From assembly GCA_031282925.1 (NCBI GenBank), contig JAITCT010000254.1, positions 1 through 6,432 of the forward strand: a DNA stretch of 6,432 nucleotides, given 5' to 3'. The notes beneath the pieces are model-generated. The model was not told the DNA's origin and searched no databases. It saw nothing but the letters and a program-made list of their open reading frames with translations. A program made the position numbers and the translations under genes. This document shows positions 1-5,854 of the stretch, in pieces. Source of the DNA: Dysgonamonadaceae bacterium. GTDB taxonomy: Bacteria > Bacteroidota > Bacteroidia > Bacteroidales > Azobacteroidaceae. The stretch's first letter is position 1; each line of letters starts with the position of its first letter.

Positions 1-917
1 CAAGTAGTTTTGCCGTTAATGGTACCGATTGTTTCGATATTAACCGTTCCGATATACAAGGTCGTCCGAAAGCCGACTTTAATGCAAGTTATACTTATCG
101 TTTGTCGGGTACTTTGGACAATGGCGCAAATATTCAGAGTGTAGTTTGGACTCACACGAATCCGGAGAATGCGGTTAGGGTTTTTACTCCTGCCGGTACG
201 AGTGGTAATATTACAGACAATAATGTAGTGATTCAGTATGATCCCGCACTGCTAAACAATGCTACAATTGACGCTTCGGGTATTCAGCTAATAATAACAG
301 CAACAATAACTACTACCGGCGGCTCCTGTCCGAATGCCGTTTATACGGCAGAGATATCGGTGAGGATCAGGGATGCTTATTGCTGTCCGGGGGTGACGAT
401 TAATGGCGGTGTACATAATGAAAAATCCAACATGAAGATAGGTGATTATATCTCGTACAATGAGTTGGTACCGACTCTCGGTTTTACAAGGGATGCCTCA
501 AAGGATTTGTGTGTTTACTACCGTGATGGCGCCACGTCGGTGAATTGGAACACTGCGAAATCTGCTTGTGAAAATGGCACATACGTGGATGCCGGCGATC
601 GAAGTATAGGCGGATGGCGTTTGCCGAATATCGCCGAATTGGGTTATATGCACAACCTGGTAAGAAGCGGTTCCGGCCTTGCCGATCAGCAAGACGCTGA
701 TGTTAGGACACAGAATTTCAAATCGAAAGATGCTAACGGTTATGCTTATCCGTATTGGAGTAGCACGGGAAACAATAGCTACTTCGCAATTGCGTGGAGA
801 TTTTTCCCCAGTAGCGTTGACCCCGGCCTTGGTACGTGGCACACCGATAGGGAGGCCATCTACGGCGGCGCCCGTAAGAACTTTTACTCTGCTCGCTGTG
901 TCAAGACTGTGAATTAA
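1..917 (+). CDS. C-terminal part of a surface-type protein with a DUF1566/Fib_succ_major-like domain (5' partial)
   Basis: The frame is open from the first bases (first full codon at position 3) to TAA at 915-917, so the true start lies upstream of the window. The first ~125 residues are rich in Thr, Asn and Val and look like an Ig/PKD-type beta-sandwich repeat of a secreted or surface protein; this is inference from composition. From about position 385 (Cys-Cys-Pro-Gly) the protein changes to a DUF1566-like domain: a W-x3-A-x3-C segment near 544-570, WRLPN at 615-629, YWSST at 753-767, and a final ARCVK. Domains of this type have a C-type-lectin-like fold and often end large Bacteroidota surface proteins; some are DGR targets. 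The last ~48 codons have a codon bias unlike the rest of the gene (see findings). No catalytic motif is visible. The ligand is unknown. A hairpin terminator follows at 968-1001. Confidence 0.8.
   Translation, partial: SSFAVNGTDCFDINRSDIQGRPKADFNASYTYRLSGTLDNGANIQSVVWTHTNPENAVRVFTPAGTSGNITDNNVVIQYDPALLNNATIDASGIQLIITATITTTGGSCPNAVYTAEISVRIRDAYCCPGVTINGGVHNEKSNMKIGDYISYNELVPTLGFTRDASKDLCVYYRDGATSVNWNTAKSACENGTYVDAGDRSIGGWRLPNIAELGYMHNLVRSGSGLADQQDADVRTQNFKSKDANGYAYPYWSSTGNNSYFAIAWRFFPSSVDPGLGTWHTDREAIYGGARKNFYSARCVKTVN
759..902 (+). other. Candidate DGR variable region at the 3' end of the DUF1566-like domain
   Basis: From just after the YW of YWSST to the final RCV, 23 of 48 codons end in C, against 16 of 106 codons at 102-419. 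The C-ending codons encode Ser, Asn, Tyr, Phe, Pro, Asp, Gly, His, Thr, Ala, Ile, Arg and Val. That is the spread expected if a template rich in AAC/AAT codons is copied with random change at adenines, as in DGRs, which often target this fold at exactly this place. The usual Asn-rich pattern of the family is replaced here by a mixed sequence. No template repeat or reverse transcriptase is visible in the window, so this is inference. A weak hairpin (CCTG/CAGG, 928-942) lies just downstream. Confidence 0.35.
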
Positions 918-967
918 TTTCAGAACCCCTGTGCGTAGCAGGCAAACAAAATTTGAGTATTCTCAAC

Positions 968-1001
968 AAAAAAAGAATCGCAGTAATGCGATTCTTTTGG
1001 T
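968..1001. terminator. Bidirectional rho-independent terminator between the surface-protein gene and the tRNA
   Basis: A perfect 11-bp inverted repeat has arms at 971-981 (AAAAGAATCGC) and 988-998, with a 6-nt loop. Read on the minus strand, the stem is followed by seven T residues (974-968), giving a strong terminator for the tRNA transcript. Read on the plus strand, it ends in TTTT and can terminate the surface-protein gene. Confidence 0.8.
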
Positions 1002-1005
1002 TTAG

Positions 1006-1078
1006 TTGCGGAGGAAGGACTCGAACCCACGGCCTCCAGGTTATGAGCCTGGCGAGCTACCAACTGCTCCACTCCGCG
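1006..1078 (-). tRNA. Initiator tRNA-Met (anticodon CAT)
   Basis: The minus strand folds into a full cloverleaf. The acceptor stem is CGCGGAG/CTCCGCA with a C1-A72 mismatch, the hallmark of bacterial initiator tRNA. The D stem is GAGC/GCTC, giving the A11-U24 pair also typical of initiators. The anticodon loop is CTCATAA (anticodon at 1045-1043), and the T loop is TTCGAGT. The discriminator base is A and no CCA is encoded. Two details differ from the E. coli initiator: the anticodon stem is CCAGG/CCTGG, so the first of the three conserved G-C pairs is A29-U41, and the T stem has a U50-U64 mismatch plus a G51-U63 wobble. E. coli has a weak U50-G64 pair at the same level, which hinders EF-Tu binding. 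The gene has its own promoter and terminator and so looks like a single-gene unit. Confidence 0.93.
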
Positions 1079-1089
1079 ATTTGAGGCGG

Positions 1090-1121
1090 CAAAGGTAAAC
1101 CTTATTTTCTTAAAAACCAAA
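1090..1121 (-). promoter_or_regulatory. Bacteroidota-type promoter of the initiator tRNA
   Basis: Read on the minus strand: TTTG (1121-1118), a 20-nt spacer, then TACCTTTG (1097-1090). This matches the phylum consensus TTTG-N19-21-TAnnTTTG. Transcription should start a few bases before the mature tRNA 5' end at 1078, so there is almost no leader. Confidence 0.75.
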
Positions 1122-1147
1122 TTTTTTATTTCTTTTTTTTTGATTGC

Positions 1148-1178
1148 TTGCCTTTCATTGCTTTTTATACTACCTTTG
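1148..1178 (+). promoter_or_regulatory. Bacteroidota-type promoter of the TetR-fabG-RNA-modification cluster
   Basis: TTG at 1148-1150, a 20-nt spacer, and TACCTTTG at 1171-1178. The expected start near 1185 gives a ~40-nt leader before the TetR start codon at 1225. The -7 box is identical to that of the divergent tRNA promoter, and the two -33 elements lie about 27 bp apart, so a protein bound between them could affect both. Confidence 0.7.
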
Positions 1179-1224
1179 CGCGCATTAAACAAAAGGGATT
1201 AATGCTGTTAAAGAAATTACCGTC

Positions 1225-1821
1225 ATGTCGGAAGCAGTCGTAAAAACAAGGGAAAGGCTCATTGACGTCGCCCGCCAGTTATTTGCCCGGATAGGGGTGG
1301 ATAATACAACGATGAATGATATTGCCAAGGCGTCGGCAAAGGGCCGGCGTACTTTATATACTTATTTTAAAAGTAAAACGGAAATTTACAACGCGGTTGT
1401 TCAATCGGAATTGAAAATTCTGTACGATTCGCTGGAAGCTGTCGCGAAAAAAAAATTGCCCGCCGACGAAAAAATGGTTGAATATACCCGTATCCGTCTG
1501 GAATCAACGGGCAAGGCGGTTTACCGGAACGGGACTTTGCGCGCCAGTTTTTTCAGGGACATGCGGAGGGTGGAATCCGTGCGTAAAGCGTATGACGAAA
1601 GAGATTTTAAGGTGCTCCTGAATATTTTGCAGGAAGGCATCGAACAGGATGTTTTTGATATTTCCGATCCGGCGAAGGCTGCAATTATTTTGCAAAGCCT
1701 GATGAAAGGAATGGAAATTCCTTATATCAGAGGGATAATTAACGGTTTTTCTCCGTCGGACAACAGCCAGGAAAATTCTGTTATCGACTTGTTGTTCAAA
1801 GGAATAAAAAAACACAAATAA
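1225..1821 (+). CDS. TetR/AcrR-family transcriptional regulator
   Basis: This 198-residue protein has the usual TetR size and layout. The N-terminal DNA-binding domain covers about residues 7-55. The helix-turn-helix lies around 28-47 (T-T-M-x-D-I-A-K-A-S, then R-R-T-L-Y-T-Y-F), followed by K-S-K-x-E-I-Y, the signature end of the family domain. The rest is helical and would form the ligand-binding and dimer domain; its ligand cannot be read from sequence. The ATG at 1225 puts the HTH at the normal distance from the N-terminus, and A-rich sequence precedes it instead of a Shine-Dalgarno. It is the first gene after the promoter and lies 9 bp before the FabG-type gene, so autoregulation and control of that reductase are likely, but this is inference from position. 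Confidence 0.9.
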   Translation: MSEAVVKTRERLIDVARQLFARIGVDNTTMNDIAKASAKGRRTLYTYFKSKTEIYNAVVQSELKILYDSLEAVAKKKLPADEKMVEYTRIRLESTGKAVYRNGTLRASFFRDMRRVESVRKAYDERDFKVLLNILQEGIEQDVFDISDPAKAAIILQSLMKGMEIPYIRGIINGFSPSDNSQENSVIDLLFKGIKKHK

Positions 1822-1830
1822 TATTTTTTT

Positions 1831-2580
1831 ATGTCTGGATTATTAGAAGGAAAAACGGCTATTGTTACCGGCGCCGCGCGCGGAATCGGAAAGGCAATAG
1901 CCGTTCGGTTTGCCGGTGAAGGCTGTCATATCGCTTTCACCGATTTAGCGATTGACGACAATGCGAAAGCGACGGAAAAAGAAATCGCCGCTTTGGGTGT
2001 GAAAGTAAAGGCTTATGCTTCCAATGCCGCCGATTTTGAGGATACGCATACGGTAGTGAATGAAATCGTGAAAGATTTCGGACGGGTTGATATTCTGGTC
2101 AATAATGCGGGAATCACCCGCGACGGCTTGATGATGCGCATGTCCGAACAGCAATGGGATTCGGTGATTAACGTCAACCTGAAATCGGCGTTTAATTTCA
2201 TTCACGCATTGACTCCCGTGATGATGAAACAAAAAGCCGGAAGCATTATTAATATGAGTTCGGTTGTGGGCGTTCACGGAAATGCGGGACAGGCCAACTA
2301 TTCCGCATCCAAAGCGGGAATGATTGGTTTGGCGAAGTCGATAGCCAAAGAATTGGGTTCGCGGGGGATCCGCGCCAATGCGATTGCGCCGGGATTTATC
2401 ATCACCGAAATGACTCACCAGTTGTCGGACGAAGTGCGGGAAGAATGGATCAAACAGATTCCGTTGAGGCGGGGCGGGAAACCCGAAGATGTGGCCGACG
2501 TCGCCCTGTTCCTGGCTTCCGACCTCTCCTCATACGTTACCGGACAGGTGATTCAAATAGACGGGGGCATGAACACTTAA
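1831..2580 (+). CDS. fabG: 3-oxoacyl-[acyl-carrier-protein] reductase (FabG-type SDR)
   Basis: This 249-residue protein is a classical short-chain dehydrogenase/reductase. It shows the nucleotide-binding T-G-A-A-R-G-I-G motif (13-20), NNAG (91-94), and the complete catalytic tetrad N116, S144, Y157 and K161 (YxxxK). The G-I-T-R-D-G-L-M-M-R-M stretch (94-104) and the C-terminal V-T-G-Q-V-I-x-I-D-G-G-M are typical of FabG itself and less so of general SDRs. FabG reduces 3-oxoacyl-ACP to (R)-3-hydroxyacyl-ACP with NADPH in cytosolic fatty-acid elongation. The start at 1831 follows the TetR stop by 9 bp with a T-rich leader and no Shine-Dalgarno. Whether this is the only FabG of the cell or a paralogue for another acyl substrate cannot be decided here. 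Confidence 0.92.
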   Translation: MSGLLEGKTAIVTGAARGIGKAIAVRFAGEGCHIAFTDLAIDDNAKATEKEIAALGVKVKAYASNAADFEDTHTVVNEIVKDFGRVDILVNNAGITRDGLMMRMSEQQWDSVINVNLKSAFNFIHALTPVMMKQKAGSIINMSSVVGVHGNAGQANYSASKAGMIGLAKSIAKELGSRGIRANAIAPGFIITEMTHQLSDEVREEWIKQIPLRRGGKPEDVADVALFLASDLSSYVTGQVIQIDGGMNT

Positions 2581-2660
2581 TTAATTGGCAATTGATAATT
2601 GATAATTACGGAAATGCCCCCCATAATTATCAATTATCAATTATCAATTATCAATTAATT
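2579..2660. repeat. Inverted array of 7-bp repeats (ATAATTG/CAATTAT) filling the fabG-synthase gap
   Basis: The left arm (2579-2608) reads AATTAATTG, GCAATTG, ATAATTG, ATAATTA. The right arm (2624-2660) is its reverse complement with one extra heptamer: AATTAATTG, three ATAATTG, ATAATTA. The unpaired centre (2609-2623) contains a run of six C. The structure begins inside the fabG stop codon and ends exactly at the next ATG (2661). It could form a long AU-rich hairpin in mRNA, affecting ribosome access to the next gene or protecting the upstream message. Tandem heptamers can change copy number by slippage. The loop lacks a T-run, so it is not a standard terminator. Confidence 0.85.
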
Positions 2661-3329
2661 ATGACTGTTATTTATGAAGACAATCATCTGATTGCGGTGA
2701 ACAAAACCAATTCGGAGATTGTTCAAGGCGATAAAACGGGCGATATTCCGCTTTCCGAGACTGTAAAACAATGGTTAAAGGACAAATATCAAAAGCCGGG
2801 AAATGTTTTTATCGGAGTGATTCACCGCTTAGACCGTCCTGTTTCGGGCGTAACACTTTTCGCCAGGACGAGCAAATCTTTGGAACGGATGAACGAAATG
2901 TTCCGGCGGGGCGAAGTGAAAAAAACGTACTGGGCTGTTGTTGCGAACAGGCCGCCACAGCCGGAAGGGGAGTTGACGCATTATCTGGTTCGCAACGAAA
3001 AACAAAATAAATCGTATGCTTACGATAGAGAAAAACCGGATTCAAAAAAAGCCGTTTTAACTTACCGGTTAATGGCGCAGTCGGAACGGTATTTCCTGCT
3101 GGAAATTGACCTGAAAACCGGTCGTCATCATCAAATCCGCTGCCAGCTGGCAAAAATCGGGTGTCCGGTTAAAGGCGATTTGAAATACGGATTCAACCGC
3201 TCTAATCCCGACGGGGGGATTTGTTTACATGCGCGGGAATTGAGGTTTGTGCATCCGGTTTCGGACAGGGAAATTGAGATTGTCGCTCCGGCACCGGAGG
3301 AAAAAATTTGGACAATATTAACCGGATAA
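2661..3329 (+). CDS. RluA-family RNA pseudouridine synthase (no S4 domain)
   Basis: This 222-residue protein has the RluA-family catalytic motif H-R-L-D-R-P-V-S-G (55-63) with catalytic Asp58, and the conserved K-T-G-R-H-H-Q-I-R motif (152-160). It isomerises uridine to pseudouridine in structured RNA; rRNA or tRNA is the likely substrate, but the site cannot be told from sequence. It starts directly in the catalytic domain (T-V-I-Y-E-D-N-H-L-I-A-V-N-K) and has no N-terminal S4 RNA-binding domain, so it is the short single-domain type. The frame is open upstream to 2445, but that stretch only reads through fabG and the heptamer repeats in another frame. ATG 2661 begins exactly at the family N-terminus. 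There is no Shine-Dalgarno; the inverted repeat directly abuts the start. Confidence 0.9.
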   Translation: MTVIYEDNHLIAVNKTNSEIVQGDKTGDIPLSETVKQWLKDKYQKPGNVFIGVIHRLDRPVSGVTLFARTSKSLERMNEMFRRGEVKKTYWAVVANRPPQPEGELTHYLVRNEKQNKSYAYDREKPDSKKAVLTYRLMAQSERYFLLEIDLKTGRHHQIRCQLAKIGCPVKGDLKYGFNRSNPDGGICLHARELRFVHPVSDREIEIVAPAPEEKIWTILTG

Positions 3330-3334
3330 TTATT

Positions 3335-3856
3335 ATGAAAGATGTAGTACTGTCAAAATATACGGAAGATTTTGTTCGCGCCGCCCTGGATTATTGCATT
3401 GTGATGGAAAAAACCGGGCCGGACGAAAAAAAGTTTTTTGTTGATAATATGGTCAGGATTTTGCCTTTGCTGTATCTGAAAGCGTCTATTATCCCGCCGG
3501 TTGAAGAAGATTACGAATCCGAACCGGAAGTAAAAGTTACGGAAGAAATGTACGGGCGCGTTCGGGAAAATATCAGTAAGCTCCTGGGTGAGGACGATTT
3601 ATATCCGGAAACCTTTCATCCCGATATTAAATTGAGCGATTCGCTCATTGCCGTTAAGATTTCGGAAAATTTGGCCGACATCTACCAGGACTTGGGTAAT
3701 TTTATCGCCGTATTCAAAAACGGATACAGGGAAACCATGAACGATTCGCTGGCGCTCTGCATCCGGAATTTTGAAGAATACTGGGGGCAAAGACTGGTAA
3801 ATGCCTTGCGGGCATTGCATTTTGTAAAATATAAAGACGTCGGGTTTATCGAATAA
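3335..3856 (+). CDS. DUF5063 domain-containing protein
   Basis: This 173-residue, acidic, mainly helical protein has no signal peptide or membrane segment, so it should be cytosolic. I recognise it as the DUF5063 family common in Bacteroidota, whose function is not established. No catalytic motif is visible. Features include an acidic linker around residues 61-70, a middle D-L-Y-P-E-T-F-H-P-D-I-K-L-S-D-S segment, and a C-terminal Y-W-G-Q-R-L-V-N-A-L-R-A-L-H. I chose ATG 3335, 5 bp after the synthase stop; an upstream TTG at 3308 in the same frame would overlap the synthase and adds nothing family-like. Tight packing between an RNA-modifying enzyme and a nuclease suggests co-expression and perhaps a role with RNA or the ribosome, which is inference from context only. 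Confidence 0.8.
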   Translation: MKDVVLSKYTEDFVRAALDYCIVMEKTGPDEKKFFVDNMVRILPLLYLKASIIPPVEEDYESEPEVKVTEEMYGRVRENISKLLGEDDLYPETFHPDIKLSDSLIAVKISENLADIYQDLGNFIAVFKNGYRETMNDSLALCIRNFEEYWGQRLVNALRALHFVKYKDVGFIE

Positions 3857-3868
3857 AAAAAAGACAGC

Positions 3869-4450
3869 GTGGGAAAAACGATTACCAAAGAAGAAATTTC
3901 AACTTTTAGCGTTGAAGAATTTACAGGCCGGATTTATGTTATTGACAATCCTGTAGATTCGGAAAAGGCAGTCCATTATTTGTCGCGATTCAAGATGTTG
4001 GGTTTTGATACGGAAACCCGTCCGACATTCACAAAAGGACTTCGCCGGAGCGCTTCGCTGGTACAACTCTCCACACCGGATACCTGCTTTCTGTTTCGTT
4101 TGTCCGGCAATGGATTTCCGCCTCCTCTCATCGTCTTGTTATCCAATCCCGGAATACTTAAAATCGGGTTATCCCTGCGGGATGATTTCCTGAGCATGAG
4201 CCGCCGCATGAAATTTGCCCCGCAAGGTTTTGTTGATTTACAGCAAATCATTCGGAATTACGACATTGAAGACATCAGCCTGCAAAAAATATATGCCATC
4301 CTTTTTAACAAGAAAATATCCAAAAACCAGCGGCTGACCAATTGGGAAGCGGCAGAATTGACCGAAGCGCAGAAAAAATATGCGGCTTTGGACGCCTGGG
4401 CTTGCCTGAAAATTTACGAATATTTATGTCCTGCAAAAAAATATATTTGA
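3869..4450 (+). CDS. DEDDy-type 3'-5' exonuclease (RNase D/WRN-exonuclease-like)
   Basis: This 193-residue protein is close to a stand-alone DEDD exonuclease domain. Motif I is F-D-T-E-T with D47 and E49. Motif II is K-I-G-L-S-L-R-D-D with D106 as the likely metal ligand. Motif III is Y-A-A-L-D-A-W-A with Y171 and D175, making it a DEDDy enzyme. All four metal-binding acids are present, so it should be active in two-metal 3'-5' hydrolysis of RNA or DNA ends. It lacks the HRDC domain of true RNase D, so the substrate is open. The only start that keeps motif I is GTG 3869, 12 bp after the DUF5063 stop and in the same frame; no ATG lies between that stop and residue 43. The 3' end overlaps the next gene by 25 bp, implying translational coupling. 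Confidence 0.88.
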   Translation: MGKTITKEEISTFSVEEFTGRIYVIDNPVDSEKAVHYLSRFKMLGFDTETRPTFTKGLRRSASLVQLSTPDTCFLFRLSGNGFPPPLIVLLSNPGILKIGLSLRDDFLSMSRRMKFAPQGFVDLQQIIRNYDIEDISLQKIYAILFNKKISKNQRLTNWEAAELTEAQKKYAALDAWACLKIYEYLCPAKKYI

Positions 4451-5610
4451 ATCCCGGAAAAGAAGAATCCCTGAAACGGTTTCATCCCTGGATATTTTCG
4501 GGCGCCATTCATCATGCCGAAGGCCGGCCGGAAGAAGGAGAAATCGTTGAAGTTTACAGTTCCCAAAAGGAATTTTTGGCAGTGGGACACTGTCAGATCG
4601 GTTCGATAGCCGTCCGTGTGTTGAGTTTTAAACAGGAAGAAATCAACGGTGATTTTTGGAAAAAACGTTTTGAAACCGCCTGGACTTTGCGGCAAAGTTT
4701 GCTGAATAAAACGAACAACAATATTTTCCGTCTGCTACACGGCGAAGGCGACAACATGCCCGGCCTGATAACGGACATTTATGGTAAAACCGCTGTGATG
4801 CAGGCGCATTCTCCGGGTATGCATCTGGCCCGTTTTGAATTGGCGGCAGCCATGAAAGAAGTGACGGGCGATTCCATTGAAAATATTTACTACAAGTCCG
4901 AAGGAACGCTTCCTTTCAAAGCCGGGTTGGAAGCCGAAAACGGCTATCTCTATGGAGGCTCGGACGTTTCGGGCATTGCCGTCGAAAACGGGTTACAATT
5001 CAGGATTGATTGGGAAAAAGGCCAGAAGACGGGTTTTTTTATCGACCAGAGGGACAACCGGAGTCTGTTGGAAAAATATGCCAAAGGGCGGGACGTGCTG
5101 AATCTGTTCTGTTATACCGGAAGTTTTTCGTGCTATGCCCTGCGTGGAGGCGCGGGAAAAGTACATTCGGTTGACAGTTCTGCCAGGGCTGTTGATTTGA
5201 CCCGTGAAAATGTAGCGTTGAATTTCCTCGGCGAGATGCGCCATCAGGCCTTTGCGGAGGATGCATTCAAATATCTGGAAAAAACGGATGCTTCAGCCTA
5301 CGATTTGATTATTCTTGATCCGCCGGCCTTTGCCAAGCACCGTAAAGTATTGAAAAACGCGCTGCAAGGCTATAAAAAGCTCAATGCAACAGCGATTGAA
5401 AAAATCCGCAGGGGAGGAATCATTTTTACATTTTCCTGTTCACAAGTCGTTACAAGAGAAGACTTTCGGCTTGCCGTATTCAGTGCGGCCGCACAGACCG
5501 GCAGAAATGTTAAAATATTGCATCAGTTGACACAACAGTCCGATCATCCGATAAACATATATCATCCTGAAAGCGAGTACATTAAAGGTCTTATTCTGTT
5601 TGTTGAATAG
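4426..5610 (+). CDS. rlmI: RlmI-type class I SAM-dependent 23S rRNA (cytosine-C5) methyltransferase
   Basis: This 394-residue protein matches E. coli RlmI in length and architecture. A PUA-type RNA-binding domain comes first (about 4-85, with R-F-H-P-W-I-F-S-G-A-I at 18-28). A linker leads to G-Q-K-T-G-F-F-I-D-Q-R (199-209). The Rossmann methyltransferase domain has SAM motif I N-L-F-C-Y-T-G-S-F-S (226-235), D-P-P-A-F (298-302) and T-F-S-C-S-Q with the candidate catalytic Cys338. E. coli RlmI makes m5C1962 in 23S rRNA; the same site is a reasonable guess. The start at ATG 4426, inside the end of the exonuclease gene, begins at the PUA domain; the frame stays open upstream to 4342, but that segment is a shadow of the exonuclease. 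No clear terminator follows; a 14-bp AT palindrome lies at 5621-5634. Confidence 0.9.
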   Translation: MSCKKIYLNPGKEESLKRFHPWIFSGAIHHAEGRPEEGEIVEVYSSQKEFLAVGHCQIGSIAVRVLSFKQEEINGDFWKKRFETAWTLRQSLLNKTNNNIFRLLHGEGDNMPGLITDIYGKTAVMQAHSPGMHLARFELAAAMKEVTGDSIENIYYKSEGTLPFKAGLEAENGYLYGGSDVSGIAVENGLQFRIDWEKGQKTGFFIDQRDNRSLLEKYAKGRDVLNLFCYTGSFSCYALRGGAGKVHSVDSSARAVDLTRENVALNFLGEMRHQAFAEDAFKYLEKTDASAYDLIILDPPAFAKHRKVLKNALQGYKKLNATAIEKIRRGGIIFTFSCSQVVTREDFRLAVFSAAAQTGRNVKILHQLTQQSDHPINIYHPESEYIKGLILFVE

Positions 5611-5658
5611 TGCAAGAAAGTTAAATATATTTAAAACAGAAAAATTTCTTCCGAAAGA

Positions 5659-5676
5659 TTATGTTTTATAACATAA
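5659..5676. promoter_or_regulatory. Operator-like dyad inside a promoter
   Basis: TTATGTT (5659-5665), 4-nt spacer, AACATAA (5670-5676): a perfect 7-bp inverted repeat. It overlaps the -33 region and spacer of the promoter whose -7 box is at 5683-5690, where a bound dimer would block RNA polymerase. The site is AT-rich, so chance cannot be excluded. Confidence 0.4.
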
Positions 5677-5690
5677 AAGCATTACCTTTG
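5660..5690 (+). promoter_or_regulatory. Bacteroidota-type promoter with no complete gene downstream
   Basis: TACCTTTG at 5683-5690 is a perfect -7 box, the same octamer as the two promoters near 1090-1178. The -33 element is weaker: TATG at 5660-5663 with a 19-nt spacer. The expected start is near 5697, only ~40 nt before a terminator hairpin. Confidence 0.6.
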
Positions 5691-5696
5691 TGGCGT

Positions 5697-5766
5697 GTTT
5701 TTCATGGTATTAGATTTAAGGTTAACAATGAAGATTGGTTGTCGTGATGACAACCTTTTCTTTTTT
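5697..5766 (+). ncRNA. Candidate ~70-nt small RNA between a promoter and a hairpin terminator
   Basis: A perfect -7 box ends at 5690 and a rho-independent terminator ends at about 5766, which defines a ~70-nt transcript. AAGGTT (5718-5723) is complementary to AACCTT (5752-5757), so an alternative fold could compete with the terminator stem, as in an attenuator. No gene follows closely enough to be an obvious target, which favours a free-standing RNA. The layout recalls Bacteroidales RNA families defined by such promoter and terminator boundaries (for example Bacteroidales-1), but I cannot assign a family. A 35-codon ORF (5704-5811) crosses the terminator and is not supported. Confidence 0.45.
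5737..5766 (+). terminator. Rho-independent terminator
   Basis: GGTTGTC (5737-5743), loop GTGAT, GACAACC (5749-5755), followed by TTTTCTTTTTT (5756-5766). A 7-bp perfect stem with a T-run on the plus strand only. Confidence 0.75.
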
Positions 5767-5854
5767 AAAGGATTGAATACTTATGAGCGGATTTTGCCCA
5801 ATTGTGTCTAACATGATTTTGTGCATCCGATTTCATCAAAAATGGAAAATTATT

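Noticed and set aside
920..1192. 90-residue minus-strand ORF
   Set aside because: It runs through the initiator tRNA gene, its promoter and the terminator; the translation of the tRNA segment is the usual false peptide.
1202..1243. 13-codon ORF overlapping the TetR start, possible leader peptide
   Set aside because: It has no regulatory codon run and no attenuator hairpin nearby; a chance ORF is more likely.
2445..2660. N-terminal extension of the pseudouridine synthase frame
   Set aside because: It overlaps fabG in another frame and then translates the heptamer repeat; the family N-terminus starts exactly at ATG 2661.
2579..2660. Possible CRISPR array
   Set aside because: The 7-bp units are directly adjacent with no unique spacers and form an inverted, not direct, array; no cas gene is near.
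3308..3334. TTG start for the DUF5063 gene
   Set aside because: It lies in the end of the synthase gene; ATG 3335 is 5 bp after that stop and gives a normal N-terminus.
4342..4425. 28-residue upstream extension of the RlmI-type gene
   Set aside because: It lies fully inside the exonuclease gene around its conserved motif III region; the PUA domain begins at ATG 4426.
5621..5634. TTAAATATATTTAA palindrome as terminator of the RlmI-type gene
   Set aside because: It is purely A/T, has no following T-run and is easily expected by chance in AT-rich DNA.
5704..5811. 35-codon ORF beginning ~7 nt after the predicted small-RNA start
   Set aside because: The terminator hairpin and T-run lie in the middle of it, the peptide matches nothing I know, and the F-F-F stretch is just the T-run translated.
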